A stretch of 64,000 nucleotides of DNA from Roseomonas sp. E05 (GTDB lineage Bacteria; Pseudomonadota; Alphaproteobacteria; Acetobacterales; Acetobacteraceae): contig NZ_JASIRT010000024.1 of NCBI RefSeq assembly GCF_030063475.1, forward strand, positions 1 to 64,000. Direction: 5' to 3'. This document shows positions 51,229-61,352 of this stretch, one piece after another (positions within the stretch are counted from its first letter, which is position 1; every line of letters starts with the position of its first letter). The notes below the pieces were generated by a model. That model did no database searches. It was given only the letters and a program-made list of their open reading frames with translations, and was not told the origin of the DNA. The position numbers and the translations under genes were made by a program.

Positions 51229-52638
51229 TCAGGCGACCCGGATGACGGTCATCAGGCCGCTGACCTGATGGTCGATGACATGGCAATGCAGCATCCAATC
51301 GCCGGGATTGTCGGCGACGAAGGCGACCTCCACCGTCTCGCGTGGCGCGAGCAGGACGGTGTCGCCCCAGATGCTTCCAGGAACCTGGGCGCCGTCCCTG
51401 GTCAGCACCTGAACACTGTGGCCGTGCAGGTGCATCGGGTGCCACCAGGCGGTCTCGTTCTTCAGGAGGAGCGTACAGGTCCGCCCGAGCACCACGGTCA
51501 GCAGCGGCGGCATGCCCGCGTGGCCGTCTCCCATCATGGGGATGCCGTTGATGGCCCAGGCCGCGCCGTTCATCCGCATCATCATGCCCATCCCGCCCAT
51601 CATCCCCCCCTGGAGCACGAGCTCGTGCCGCTCGGCGGCGGCGAGGTCCGGTTGAGGCAAAGGATTGGCGGGCAGGCGGACCGAGGCATCCAGAACGTTG
51701 TCACGCAACGGACGCCCGCTCTCGTAGGCGAGAGAGACGAGAGTGTAGGCGAGTTCGTCCTCGTAGAAGTCGTCGGTCACCGCGTAACGTCGGCCCGGCT
51801 GGCCTTCCATGTCGAGGATGAGGTCGGCGCGCATTGCGGGACCGAGCAGGAGCCGCCCTCGCATGGGCTCGTGCGGCTCGCAGGGCTGCCCGTCCAGCGC
51901 GACCACGGTCGCCCGGTGGCCTTCGAAGCGCAGGGCCATGATGCGTGCGGTGGCCGCGTTGACGATGCGCAGGCGGATGCGCTCGCCTGCACGCACCGGC
52001 ACGGGCTGCGCAACCTTGCCGTTGATGGTGACGGCATTGCCGATGCGCCCCGCCATGGCCTGTTGCATGCGGCTGGCAAAGTGCGGATCGACCTGGCCAT
52101 CCGGCGTCAGGCGCCAGTCCTGCACCAGCCAGACGAGTTCGCGGTCCACCTGGGGCGGCTCGGCTTCCTCCACGATGAGGGCGCCCGCCAGGCCGCGGCC
52201 CATCTGCACCAGGCTGTTGGCGTGCGGGTGGTACCAGAAGGTCCCGGCATCCGGCGGGGTGAAGGCGTATTCGAAGCTCCCACCAGGGCGGATCGGCGGC
52301 TGCGTCAAGCCAGGGACGCCGTCCATGGCGTTCGGCAGGCGGATGCCGTGGAAGTGCACCGTCGTGTCCTCGTCCAGGCCGTTTCGCACAGCAGCCTGGA
52401 AGGGCGTGTCTTGGCGGACGCGGAGCACGGGGGCGAGGCCCGCCCCGCCGTAGGCCCAGACCGCGGTCTCGGAGGCGCCGTCGCCGAGGATGGCGGCAGA
52501 AGCCGGAGCGGGCGTCAGTTGGACGGCGCCGCGCGGTGCTGCTGCCGTCGTGCGCGGGAGGGCCGCCGCCGCGGCGAACGCGCCGCCAGCTCGCAGGAAC
52601 TCCCGGCGGCGCAGCGCCGGGAAGGGAAGTGTGGGCAT
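51229..52638 (-). CDS. Multicopper oxidase, exported
   Basis: 469 aa from ATG 52638, preceded by AGGACA. Twin-Arg region LRRREFLRAGGAFAAAAALP. Three cupredoxin domains with copper-binding motifs: VHFHGIRLP, FWYHPHANSLVQMG, WHPMHLHGHSVQVLTRDG and LHCHVIDHQVSGLMTVI. All H-x-H pairs and the type-1 Cys (H-C-H) are intact. A Met-rich stretch (GGMMGGMGMMMRMNG) is typical of cuprous oxidases of the CueO type. The likely role is oxidation of Cu(I) in the periplasm. Confidence 0.93.
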   Translation of the reverse strand: MPTLPFPALRRREFLRAGGAFAAAAALPRTTAAAPRGAVQLTPAPASAAILGDGASETAVWAYGGAGLAPVLRVRQDTPFQAAVRNGLDEDTTVHFHGIRLPNAMDGVPGLTQPPIRPGGSFEYAFTPPDAGTFWYHPHANSLVQMGRGLAGALIVEEAEPPQVDRELVWLVQDWRLTPDGQVDPHFASRMQQAMAGRIGNAVTINGKVAQPVPVRAGERIRLRIVNAATARIMALRFEGHRATVVALDGQPCEPHEPMRGRLLLGPAMRADLILDMEGQPGRRYAVTDDFYEDELAYTLVSLAYESGRPLRDNVLDASVRLPANPLPQPDLAAAERHELVLQGGMMGGMGMMMRMNGAAWAINGIPMMGDGHAGMPPLLTVVLGRTCTLLLKNETAWWHPMHLHGHSVQVLTRDGAQVPGSIWGDTVLLAPRETVEVAFVADNPGDWMLHCHVIDHQVSGLMTVIRVA

Positions 52639-52726
52639 GACTTGTCCTCGTCGTGCCCGCGCGGCAGGCCAGGGACGGCCGCCTGCGGACATGGAAATCC
52701 TGCCGCATCCGCCCCAGCGGGCGCGG

Positions 52727-53098
52727 TTAGACGAGGGTGGTTATTCTGGGTGGGAAGGGATCCGGCGGAAGGATCATGCCCGCTCGGCGAGGCGTTGCCT
52801 GCGGCGGGTACTCGAGTCCGACAGGGGACGGGCTCTCATAAACCGGCGGAAGCGCGGCATTGACGATGGCGCCTCCGCAGATCGCACTGCCGCAGGACAT
52901 CATCTTGGTCCCAACCGGACTGGAGGGGGCTTTCTCCGGGCAGGGGTCGCAGAGCTGATCGGAGCTTCCGGCCATCGTCATGCCGCTCGTCGCGGCATCG
53001 CTGGTCACCGCCAGCGCAACGTCGGGCGGCACCGTCCCCAGCATGAAAGCCAGGGCGGTGAGCACGAGCAGCAGACGCCGGAAAAGGGTCATCCCCAT
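52727..53098 (-). CDS. Exported Cys-containing protein of the copper cluster
   Basis: 123 aa from ATG 53098. Signal segment LFRRLLLVLTALAFMLGTVP; the mature part has LCDPCPEKAP and MMSCGSAICGGAIVN, four cysteines and some Met, and ends with a Pro-rich tail. It resembles small DUF2946-like copper-cluster proteins only loosely. It lies between the DsbD-like gene and the oxidase gene on the same strand. It may bind copper (inference). Confidence 0.55.
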   Translation of the reverse strand: MGMTLFRRLLLVLTALAFMLGTVPPDVALAVTSDAATSGMTMAGSSDQLCDPCPEKAPSSPVGTKMMSCGSAICGGAIVNAALPPVYESPSPVGLEYPPQATPRRAGMILPPDPFPPRITTLV

Positions 53099-53145
53099 GG
53101 CTAGACTATAGGCGCTGCCGGTTCTCCGCAGCAAGTTCGGCTCGC

Positions 53146-54477
53146 CTACTTCGCCGAGATCTTGGCCGTGCCGCTGGCGCGATGCAGCGCGCCGAGCACG
53201 GCGTCCTGGGTCAGGATTTCGGGGAGGACGATTCCGCGCGGCGCCCCTGGGCCGTAGACCGCATTGAAGGGGATTCCGAAGCGATCGTTTCGGGCCAGGT
53301 AGTCGGAGATGCGCGGGTCCGGCCGCGTCCAATCCGCCCGCATGGCGACGACGTCCGGGGCCCGGAGGGCCGCCCCCACATCAGGCTGACCGAGCACAAG
53401 GGCCTCGTTGACCTTGCAGTTGACGCACCACTCGGCCGTGACGTCCACGAACACGGTCTTTCCCTGGGCCACGAGCCGCCGGGCGGCCGCCTCGTCGAAC
53501 ACCGCCCAGTGCCCGGCCGCGGCCGGGGCAGCGCCCCGGAAAGGCAGGATGTCCAAGGTCCAGTTCCCACCGACGAGAGCCGTGCCCGCCGCGATCCTGC
53601 CGTGGGTCTCGGAGGCAAGCAAACCGTCCAACAGGGTCACCGTTACCGGGCTGTCCGGCAGGCCCACCGTGTCGGGCCCAGAGGTGACCGGCAGCACCGC
53701 TGTCGCGGTCCTGCCGTCCGGACCGAAGGAGAAGGCAGGCTTGCCGAAACTCCACTTACCGCTTTCCACGATCACGTCGGGCTTCGCGAGCGGCTGGCGC
53801 GAGGCGATGCGCACCTCCAGCGCCGCGGGTGTCCCAAGCCGCGCGGCGATGTCCTGGACGGCCAGTCCGGAGCCGGAGCCGTCGTCCGGCACCTGCGCTT
53901 CGTAGCGGGCAATCAGGTTGCTGGCTTCCGCGTCCGACGTGGCGGCACCCGTGGGCAGGTCGAGGGAGACGGTCAGATGCTTGGGCACGCAGACGTCGCT
54001 GCACACCAGGAGATCGGCCTGGCCGCGCAGGGCGACGCGCTCGCCCGGGCGCTTGGGGTGCACCGTCAGGGGAAAGACGACCTCGTGCAGGTAGCCGAAG
54101 GTTTCCAGGCCGAAGAGGGTGAAGCGGGTCGGTGCGGGCCAGCGCCACTCCACGGAGGCGAGGTTGGTGGACCCCGACCAGTCCACCGTGGGCGGCGCGC
54201 CAGCGTCCCCCGGCGAACGCCAGTAGGTGTCCCAGCCATCATTCAGGGACACCTGGAGCCCGGCGCGCACCTCCCCGCCGGTTCCAGCGGCGTCCGTCGC
54301 AGAGAGCAGGCGGACGCGGACGGTCTCGCCCGACGTCCACGGCCCTGTGACCGCGTGCGCCGTTGTGACCAGTGACGGGAGAAGGAGTGCAAGAAACGCG
54401 AGGGAAAGCCGGGCCAGTGGCCTCGCAGCATCCGTACTCGACTTGCTCGCTTCGAATCTCATCACGGACGTTGTCAT
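53146..54477 (-). CDS. DsbD/ScsB-like protein lacking the membrane domain
   Basis: 443 aa. Signal peptide to about 42; a DsbD-alpha-like domain (about 50-180) with LLVCSDVCVPKHLTVSLDLP (C159, C163); a second beta-rich region (about 210-310, KWSFGKPAFSFGPDGRTATA); then directly a thioredoxin-like domain (AWAVF-like region at 320, VFVDVTAEWCVNCKVNEALV with C351/C354). Ordinary ScsB/DsbD proteins carry about eight membrane helices between these parts to receive electrons; here none is seen between 300 and 340. Either this is a deletion derivative that kept its frame, or a soluble variant using another electron source. It neighbours the copper oxidase cluster. Confidence 0.8.
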   Translation of the reverse strand: MTTSVMRFEASKSSTDAARPLARLSLAFLALLLPSLVTTAHAVTGPWTSGETVRVRLLSATDAAGTGGEVRAGLQVSLNDGWDTYWRSPGDAGAPPTVDWSGSTNLASVEWRWPAPTRFTLFGLETFGYLHEVVFPLTVHPKRPGERVALRGQADLLVCSDVCVPKHLTVSLDLPTGAATSDAEASNLIARYEAQVPDDGSGSGLAVQDIAARLGTPAALEVRIASRQPLAKPDVIVESGKWSFGKPAFSFGPDGRTATAVLPVTSGPDTVGLPDSPVTVTLLDGLLASETHGRIAAGTALVGGNWTLDILPFRGAAPAAAGHWAVFDEAAARRLVAQGKTVFVDVTAEWCVNCKVNEALVLGQPDVGAALRAPDVVAMRADWTRPDPRISDYLARNDRFGIPFNAVYGPGAPRGIVLPEILTQDAVLGALHRASGTAKISAK

Positions 54478-54904
54478 TGTCGCCCTACATGGTGCTGATT
54501 GGCCGTAAGCGGCAGACGGCGGTCATCCTAAAGGGATGGCGGTCATTTGGCTGGCGACGTGGCAGCACTGGCCGGGTGTTCTTCTCTTCGTGCCGGACAA
54601 GGCGCAGCCCGCCTTCGCGCCCACTATCATGCATTGATGGCCCTCCGCCATCCAGCCTGTTCCGCTTGAGGCGCCGCCTTGGTTGCAGGCACGTCGTTCC
54701 GGCCCGCAATCTCCAAGGTTGTTTACCTTATCCCTGCTCGTAAGCAGGGCAGGACCGATGGAGGGGGCGATGAACTGCGGAACGAAACCGAGGTCGTCCG
54801 GGTAGGGGACGCGGCCAGTCCGACGCACCCGAGCGATCGCGCCTTCTTCCTGCGACGGCGAGTCGCCGGAGACCGTGCTGTCATCGATGGCGAAAGCGCA
54901 GGAC
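54478..54904. other. Region upstream of the chaperone, no gene recognised
   Basis: About 430 bp between the DsbD-like gene and the chaperone promoter. A minus-strand frame runs through it but has no recognisable family, so it is not called. A CueR-like site begins at 54905. Confidence 0.4.
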
Positions 54905-54936
54905 TTGACTTTCCCATGATGGGAATCCCCACCTTC
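54905..54936 (+). promoter_or_regulatory. CueR/MerR-type promoter-operator of the copper chaperone
   Basis: TTGACT at 54905-54910 (-35) is followed by the palindrome TTCCCATGATGGGAA at 54911-54925. CueR-type regulators bind such a palindrome in an overlong -35/-10 spacer. The site lies 32 bp before the chaperone start. The -10 is not clear. Confidence 0.7.
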
Positions 54937-54967
54937 GTGGTACGTCTGCAACGCAAGGAAGGCATCC

Positions 54968-55174
54968 ATGCCACGCTTCAAGATCCCGAACATGGCCTGC
55001 GGCGGCTGCGCCAAGGGTGTGACCGCCACGCTGCGCGAGGTGGACCCGAACGCCATGGTTCAGGTCAGCCTGGAGCAGCGCGAGGTCATCGTGGACAGCA
55101 AGGCGGTCGACGCCGACACGTTGGAGCGCGCTCTCCGCAATGCAGGCTGGAAGAGCGAGCGCCTGGTGGCCTGA
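54968..55174 (+). CDS. CopZ-like copper chaperone (HMA domain)
   Basis: 68 aa, a single heavy-metal-associated domain: MPRFKIPNMACGGCAKGVTA with the copper-binding M-x-C-x-x-C (MACGGC). AAGGAAGG lies before the ATG. HMA chaperones hand Cu(I) to P-type ATPases in the cytosol. The CueR-like site upstream predicts copper induction. A decayed second copy lies at 48922-49037. Confidence 0.92.
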   Translation: MPRFKIPNMACGGCAKGVTATLREVDPNAMVQVSLEQREVIVDSKAVDADTLERALRNAGWKSERLVA

Positions 55175-55299
55175 CCTTCACGAATGCTGGGCCTGCGGCG
55201 TACAGCAGGCCCAGCCTCCATTCGGTGCTGCCGTCCCTGGGCCAGCAAAGCAGCCCTCCAGCCGGGAAGCGTCGAGGTTCCCGGCCGGAGAGGTGGCGT

Positions 55300-55968
55300 T
55301 CACCCGCCACCCGCGGCCTTGGCGGGAGCCGCCAGCGCCAAGGCGTAGTCCCGGCCTAGCAGAACCTGGTCGGCGCGCAGCCGGACCGTGTCGGCGCCGA
55401 TGCCCAGGAGACCGCCTCTCGAAACGAGGATCTCGTCCGTTTCCGGCGCGTAGCCCTGCAAGGTTCCGGCCTCCTCGCCCCGGGCGTCGAGCACGGTGCG
55501 GCCTTCTGCCTCGGCCACCGCCTGCGCGTCCAGCCTGCGCGGTTCGGCCTCGCCGAGCGGCGCCTGGGCCAGGGCTTGGGAGGCGGATTGCAGGCTGTCC
55601 GCCGCCTTCTCGGGCTCGCCGTTCTGCAGCGCTTTGCGTCCCTCCTCGACGCCGTGGCGGGCCTCCCGGAAAGCCTTGCGCCCGGTCTCGTCCAGCATCC
55701 AGGCGGTGTCGCCGAAGCGCGCCAAGCGGCGCGCCCGGTCCAAAGCGCGCGTCGCCGCGTGCCGCTGCCCTGCGCGAAGCGCTTCGGCGCTCTGCGACAT
55801 GGCGGCGGTGAGGGCCTGCCGGACGGCGTCAAACCGCGCGGTCGCTTCGCTCGCAGCCGCCGCGGTCGCTCCCGTTGCCTGCGCCATCGCGGCAGGGGCC
55901 AGCGGCGGGGCGGTGGCGATGCAGGCTGCGCCCAGCAGGGCACGCAGAGTGCAATGCGGCCTCATCAT
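55300..55968 (-). CDS. Exported helical protein with PRC-barrel-like C-terminus
   Basis: 222 aa from ATG 55968. Signal peptide to about residue 29; a helical Ala-rich region (FDAVRQALTAAMSQSAEALR, QRHAATRALDRARRLARFGD) and a C-terminal part DEILVSRGGLLGIGADTVRL that fits a PRC-barrel-like fold. The ATG overlaps the DUF4396 gene stop by four bases. Function unknown; probably periplasmic and part of the DUF4396 unit. Confidence 0.6.
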   Translation of the reverse strand: MMRPHCTLRALLGAACIATAPPLAPAAMAQATGATAAAASEATARFDAVRQALTAAMSQSAEALRAGQRHAATRALDRARRLARFGDTAWMLDETGRKAFREARHGVEEGRKALQNGEPEKAADSLQSASQALAQAPLGEAEPRRLDAQAVAEAEGRTVLDARGEEAGTLQGYAPETDEILVSRGGLLGIGADTVRLRADQVLLGRDYALALAAPAKAAGGG

Positions 55969-56768
55969 CGGGCTCCCTGCGCTGCCGCTTGGCCATGCCG
56001 GGGCTTCCGGCCCTCGTTGTGGCTGCCCTGCATCTGCTTCAGCATGTGCTCCATTCCCTGCCCGTGCTTCCAGCCCATCGCGACCAGCCACCAGTTCATC
56101 GGGTAGGTGAAGAGGAAGCCGACCATCAGGCCGAGCGCGCCGAAGGTCCAGAAGGCGTAGGTCGTCGGCATCGGCTGCATGCCGACCACCGCCGGGGTGA
56201 CGAAGCGCATGACCAAGCCCATGCCGAGCATGACGGTGATCATCGAGAAGAACTCGGCGCGGCCGCCCTTCCAAATCGCGGCCAGCCAGCCGTTGCCGTG
56301 CAGGCGCATCGCCCAGGCCTGGAAGATGAACCAGCCGAAGGCGTAGCCGACCGCATACTCGAACCAGAACTCCTCCCAGAAGAAGAAGCCCATCAGCCGT
56401 GCGCCCACCATGGCCGTCATGATGCCGAGCCCGTCACCGGCGACGCAGTGCGTGGCCGAGGCCATGACCTTGCGCCAGCGCGGCTGCGAGAATTCGGTGA
56501 AGCGGCGCATCTTCTCCATGCGGCCCTGCACCTTGCCGATGCCGGGCGGCCGCGAGGTGACGAAGTAGAGCGCAAGGCCGATGATCGAGAAGAAGAAGAC
56601 GATGATCGGCCAGCAGGCCTTCAGCGGCGGGTTCAGCGCTGCATTGGCAGTGAAGGCGTCGTAGATCACCCAGGCGGCGCCCAGCGCGCCGAGCGCATAC
56701 CAGGTGAGGGCGAACCAGGGCTCCGCCATGAAGGGGAGCGCGTTCGCGATGACATCAAGGATGCTCAT
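55965..56768 (-). CDS. DUF4396 membrane protein
   Basis: 267 aa with about six hydrophobic segments. The family features are visible in EKMRRFTEFSQPRWRKVMAS followed by ATHCVAGDGLGIMTAMVGAR, the motif H-C-x-x-G-D-x-x-G, and FEYAVGYAFGWFIFQAWAMR. DUF4396 proteins are uncharacterised and often found near copper or other metal genes. The ATG overlaps the preceding gene's stop (ATGA), and the following gene overlaps likewise, indicating a tightly coupled operon. Confidence 0.88.
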   Translation of the reverse strand: MSILDVIANALPFMAEPWFALTWYALGALGAAWVIYDAFTANAALNPPLKACWPIIVFFFSIIGLALYFVTSRPPGIGKVQGRMEKMRRFTEFSQPRWRKVMASATHCVAGDGLGIMTAMVGARLMGFFFWEEFWFEYAVGYAFGWFIFQAWAMRLHGNGWLAAIWKGGRAEFFSMITVMLGMGLVMRFVTPAVVGMQPMPTTYAFWTFGALGLMVGFLFTYPMNWWLVAMGWKHGQGMEHMLKQMQGSHNEGRKPRHGQAAAQGAR

Positions 56769-57139
56769 GCCTGGATCCGGCGATTGCCGCCGCCTCGGTT
56801 GTGCTGTAATTGCGCCGGGCTGGCCGCCGACCGCACCTCCTCCAGCCTGGTGGTCCGGAAAGCCTGACCCTCATCCGCCTCCCGCACTACGCGCAGGCGA
56901 ATGCCGCTATTGCAGGGGCTGCGGCCGGCCGCTTCGAGGGCGAGCGGCGTGGCGGAGGGATCGAGCAGGATGCCGCCGTCATCCTCCACCAGGCCGAAGC
57001 CGCTTTCTGCGCCGTGCCCATCCAGCGAGCAGCCGCGGATATGCCGCCGCACCCGCGCCGCGGCCTCCACACGCGGCCACTTCCGCAGGCAGGCGAGGCC
57101 GACCACGGAACCTTCAAGTCGTTCTCGTTGATTGTTCAT
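56765..57139 (-). CDS. Hypothetical protein coupled to DUF4396
   Basis: 124 aa: MNNQRERLEGSVVGLACLRK and WPRVEAAARVRRHIRGCSLD, then a less conserved acidic part. No signal peptide or membrane segment; two cysteines (AC and GCSL, GRSPCNSG) could bind metal. Family unknown. It starts 76 bp after the COG0701 permease stop and its end overlaps the DUF4396 start. Confidence 0.5.
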   Translation of the reverse strand: MNNQRERLEGSVVGLACLRKWPRVEAAARVRRHIRGCSLDGHGAESGFGLVEDDGGILLDPSATPLALEAAGRSPCNSGIRLRVVREADEGQAFRTTRLEEVRSAASPAQLQHNRGGGNRRIQA

Positions 57140-57215
57140 GCTGCCACCTCGTTGCGGAGCCTGCCGCGCTTCCCTGCTAGGCGTCTCGGCACCTCGCTGA
57201 TCGGTGCCATCGGAC

Positions 57216-58397
57216 TCAGGCTGGAAGCCGCGGGACAGGCCATGCGCTTACGCCCTCAAGCGTGCGCCTGACGCGCTCTTGGGTTTGGTGGGATGGCGTG
57301 CCGCCCCGCAGGTGAAGCCAGAGCAGGATGCCCGCGACGACGAGAAAGGTCAGGTTCAGGAAGAAGGTGTGGTCAATGGCGAATCGAACCATCTCCTCGA
57401 GCGCCGGTCGCTGCTCGGGTGTCAGGCCTGCCGCGGCGAAAAGGTAGTGCACGGAGATGCCCGCCGCAGCCATGCAGACGTAAAGCAGGCCGGAGAGGAA
57501 AAGGGCGTAACGCCAGCCGTAATACTTGACGTGGACCCAGACCACGGTTGCCGCCACCAGGTCGGCGCCGAGGAAGGACATGACGCCGCCGAGGGACGCT
57601 TCACGCGACCACAGCATGGCGGCGAGGGGGACGTTGCCCATGGAGCCGATGAAGGTGAAGAAGGCGACCACCGGTGCCACCAGGGCATTCTCCAGCACCA
57701 CCAGGAAGGTGGGCGAAGCATCGCCCCCACTCTCACCAATCAGGAACAGCATGTTCCAGAAGGATTGCGGCACGAACACCGAAATGAATCCGGCGACCGT
57801 GAAGCCAAACAGGATCTCCTTCCAGACCATCTTCCATTCCACGAAGAAGGCATGGGCGATGTTGCTCCAGCCTTCGCGGGAGAGCAGCTTGTCGCGCCAG
57901 TTGCCCTTCATGCCGTGCTCCATTGCCATTCCCTCGGCCTCCTGGGCGCGCTCCGCATGCTCGCGCGCCTTCTCTGCCAAGTTTCCGGGAAGCCAGATTC
58001 GCGTGAGCAGATAGGCGTAGAGCACCATCAGCAATCCAAGGAGGATGTTGCCCAGCGTGAAGCGCCAGCCAACCAGCACCCAGAGCACGGCCCCAAGCTC
58101 GATCACGAGGTTGGTCGAGGCGATCAGGAAGGCGATGGCATTGGCCGGGTGCGCTCCCTTCACCAGCACGGAGCGCGAGGCGGCAAGGGCGGCGAAGGAA
58201 CAGGAGGACGAGATGAACCCGAAAACCGAGGCAAGCGCTGCCTGCCGGACGCCTCTGTCGCCCAAGGCCCGAGCCATCTGCTCGCGGGTCACCGTGACCT
58301 GGATTCCCGCAGAGATGACGTAGCCGAAGATCAGCGCCCAAAGGGCCTTCCACAGCATCCCAGCTCCGGTCAGGAGCGCGTCGACAACCTGTTCCAT
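57216..58397 (-). CDS. COG0701-type permease (DUF318)
   Basis: 393 aa from ATG 58397, with GGGAG seven bases upstream. About eight to ten hydrophobic helices. Conserved segments SVFGFISSSCSFAALAASRS (Cys-containing loop) and NALVAPVVAFFTFIGSMGNV are typical of predicted permeases related to ArsP. Substrate in this context is unknown, probably a metal or organometal. It heads the minus-strand operon with the 124-aa, DUF4396 and PRC-like genes, divergent from the copA ATPase gene. Confidence 0.88.
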   Translation of the reverse strand: MEQVVDALLTGAGMLWKALWALIFGYVISAGIQVTVTREQMARALGDRGVRQAALASVFGFISSSCSFAALAASRSVLVKGAHPANAIAFLIASTNLVIELGAVLWVLVGWRFTLGNILLGLLMVLYAYLLTRIWLPGNLAEKAREHAERAQEAEGMAMEHGMKGNWRDKLLSREGWSNIAHAFFVEWKMVWKEILFGFTVAGFISVFVPQSFWNMLFLIGESGGDASPTFLVVLENALVAPVVAFFTFIGSMGNVPLAAMLWSREASLGGVMSFLGADLVAATVVWVHVKYYGWRYALFLSGLLYVCMAAAGISVHYLFAAAGLTPEQRPALEEMVRFAIDHTFFLNLTFLVVAGILLWLHLRGGTPSHQTQERVRRTLEGVSAWPVPRLPA

Positions 58398-58582
58398 AGG
58401 CTCGCTCCCTGAACGCCCGATCCCGCGACGATCGCCTCCCTTTCCGCCGCGGCGTACCGCCAGCGCACTGCGGCCAAGGCGGGAAGGCGACCTTTGACTG
58501 CGGCTCAACCCCTGTGGGCAGGCAGGTTTGCAGCCGCAATTACGACAAATCATGTCAGCGCGCTTGCAGGCGGAAACCCAGC

Positions 58583-58613
58583 TTGACCTTCCCCTGTTGG
58601 CCTTTGCCATTCT
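58583..58613 (+). promoter_or_regulatory. CueR-like promoter of the copper ATPase gene
   Basis: TTGACC at 58583-58588 and CATTCT at 58608-58613 are separated by 19 bases, the overlong spacing typical of CueR-controlled promoters. The spacer begins TTCCCCTGTTGGCC, an imperfect palindrome related to the chaperone site. It is 58 bp before the ATPase start. Confidence 0.6.
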
Positions 58614-58670
58614 GTCGGCGACCGGACCGGAGCCGGTTCGCCGGAGGCGCAGCACGGGGAAGACCATGGC

Positions 58671-61070
<2,400 letters not shown>

Positions 61071-61276
61071 GCCCAGGGCGCAGCGGTGGCAGGCTTGGGG
61101 GCGGCGGGCGGTGGAGAGCCGCGTCAGCGGCGCGGATTAATCCTCCGCACCGATTCCGGGGCCTTCCCGGAAGCAGATTGCGTGGACTTGCCGGCCAAGG
61201 CGGCGCCCGTGGCGCGGCGTTCGCCTCACATGGCCTTGAGCACTGCCATCCCGGCCGGAGAGCCGGACCGTCGCCG

Positions 61277-61300
61277 TTGACCTTCCCACAGGGGAATGCC
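61277..61300 (+). promoter_or_regulatory. CueR-like promoter-operator before the CopA oxidase gene
   Basis: TTGACC at 61277-61282 followed by TTCCCACAGGGGAA at 61283-61296, a palindrome like that of the chaperone promoter. It lies 56 bp before the oxidase start. The 61071-61276 stretch has no other feature. Confidence 0.65.
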
Positions 61301-61352
61301 GCAGAGGGCGAACGCCTTCCCCAGCGCCCCACACATCATCAGGAGACCAGGG

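Noticed and set aside
54523-55056. Minus-strand frame over the chaperone promoter
   Set aside because: It overlaps the chaperone gene and its operator and resembles no family; amino-acid composition is unremarkable but evidence is too weak.
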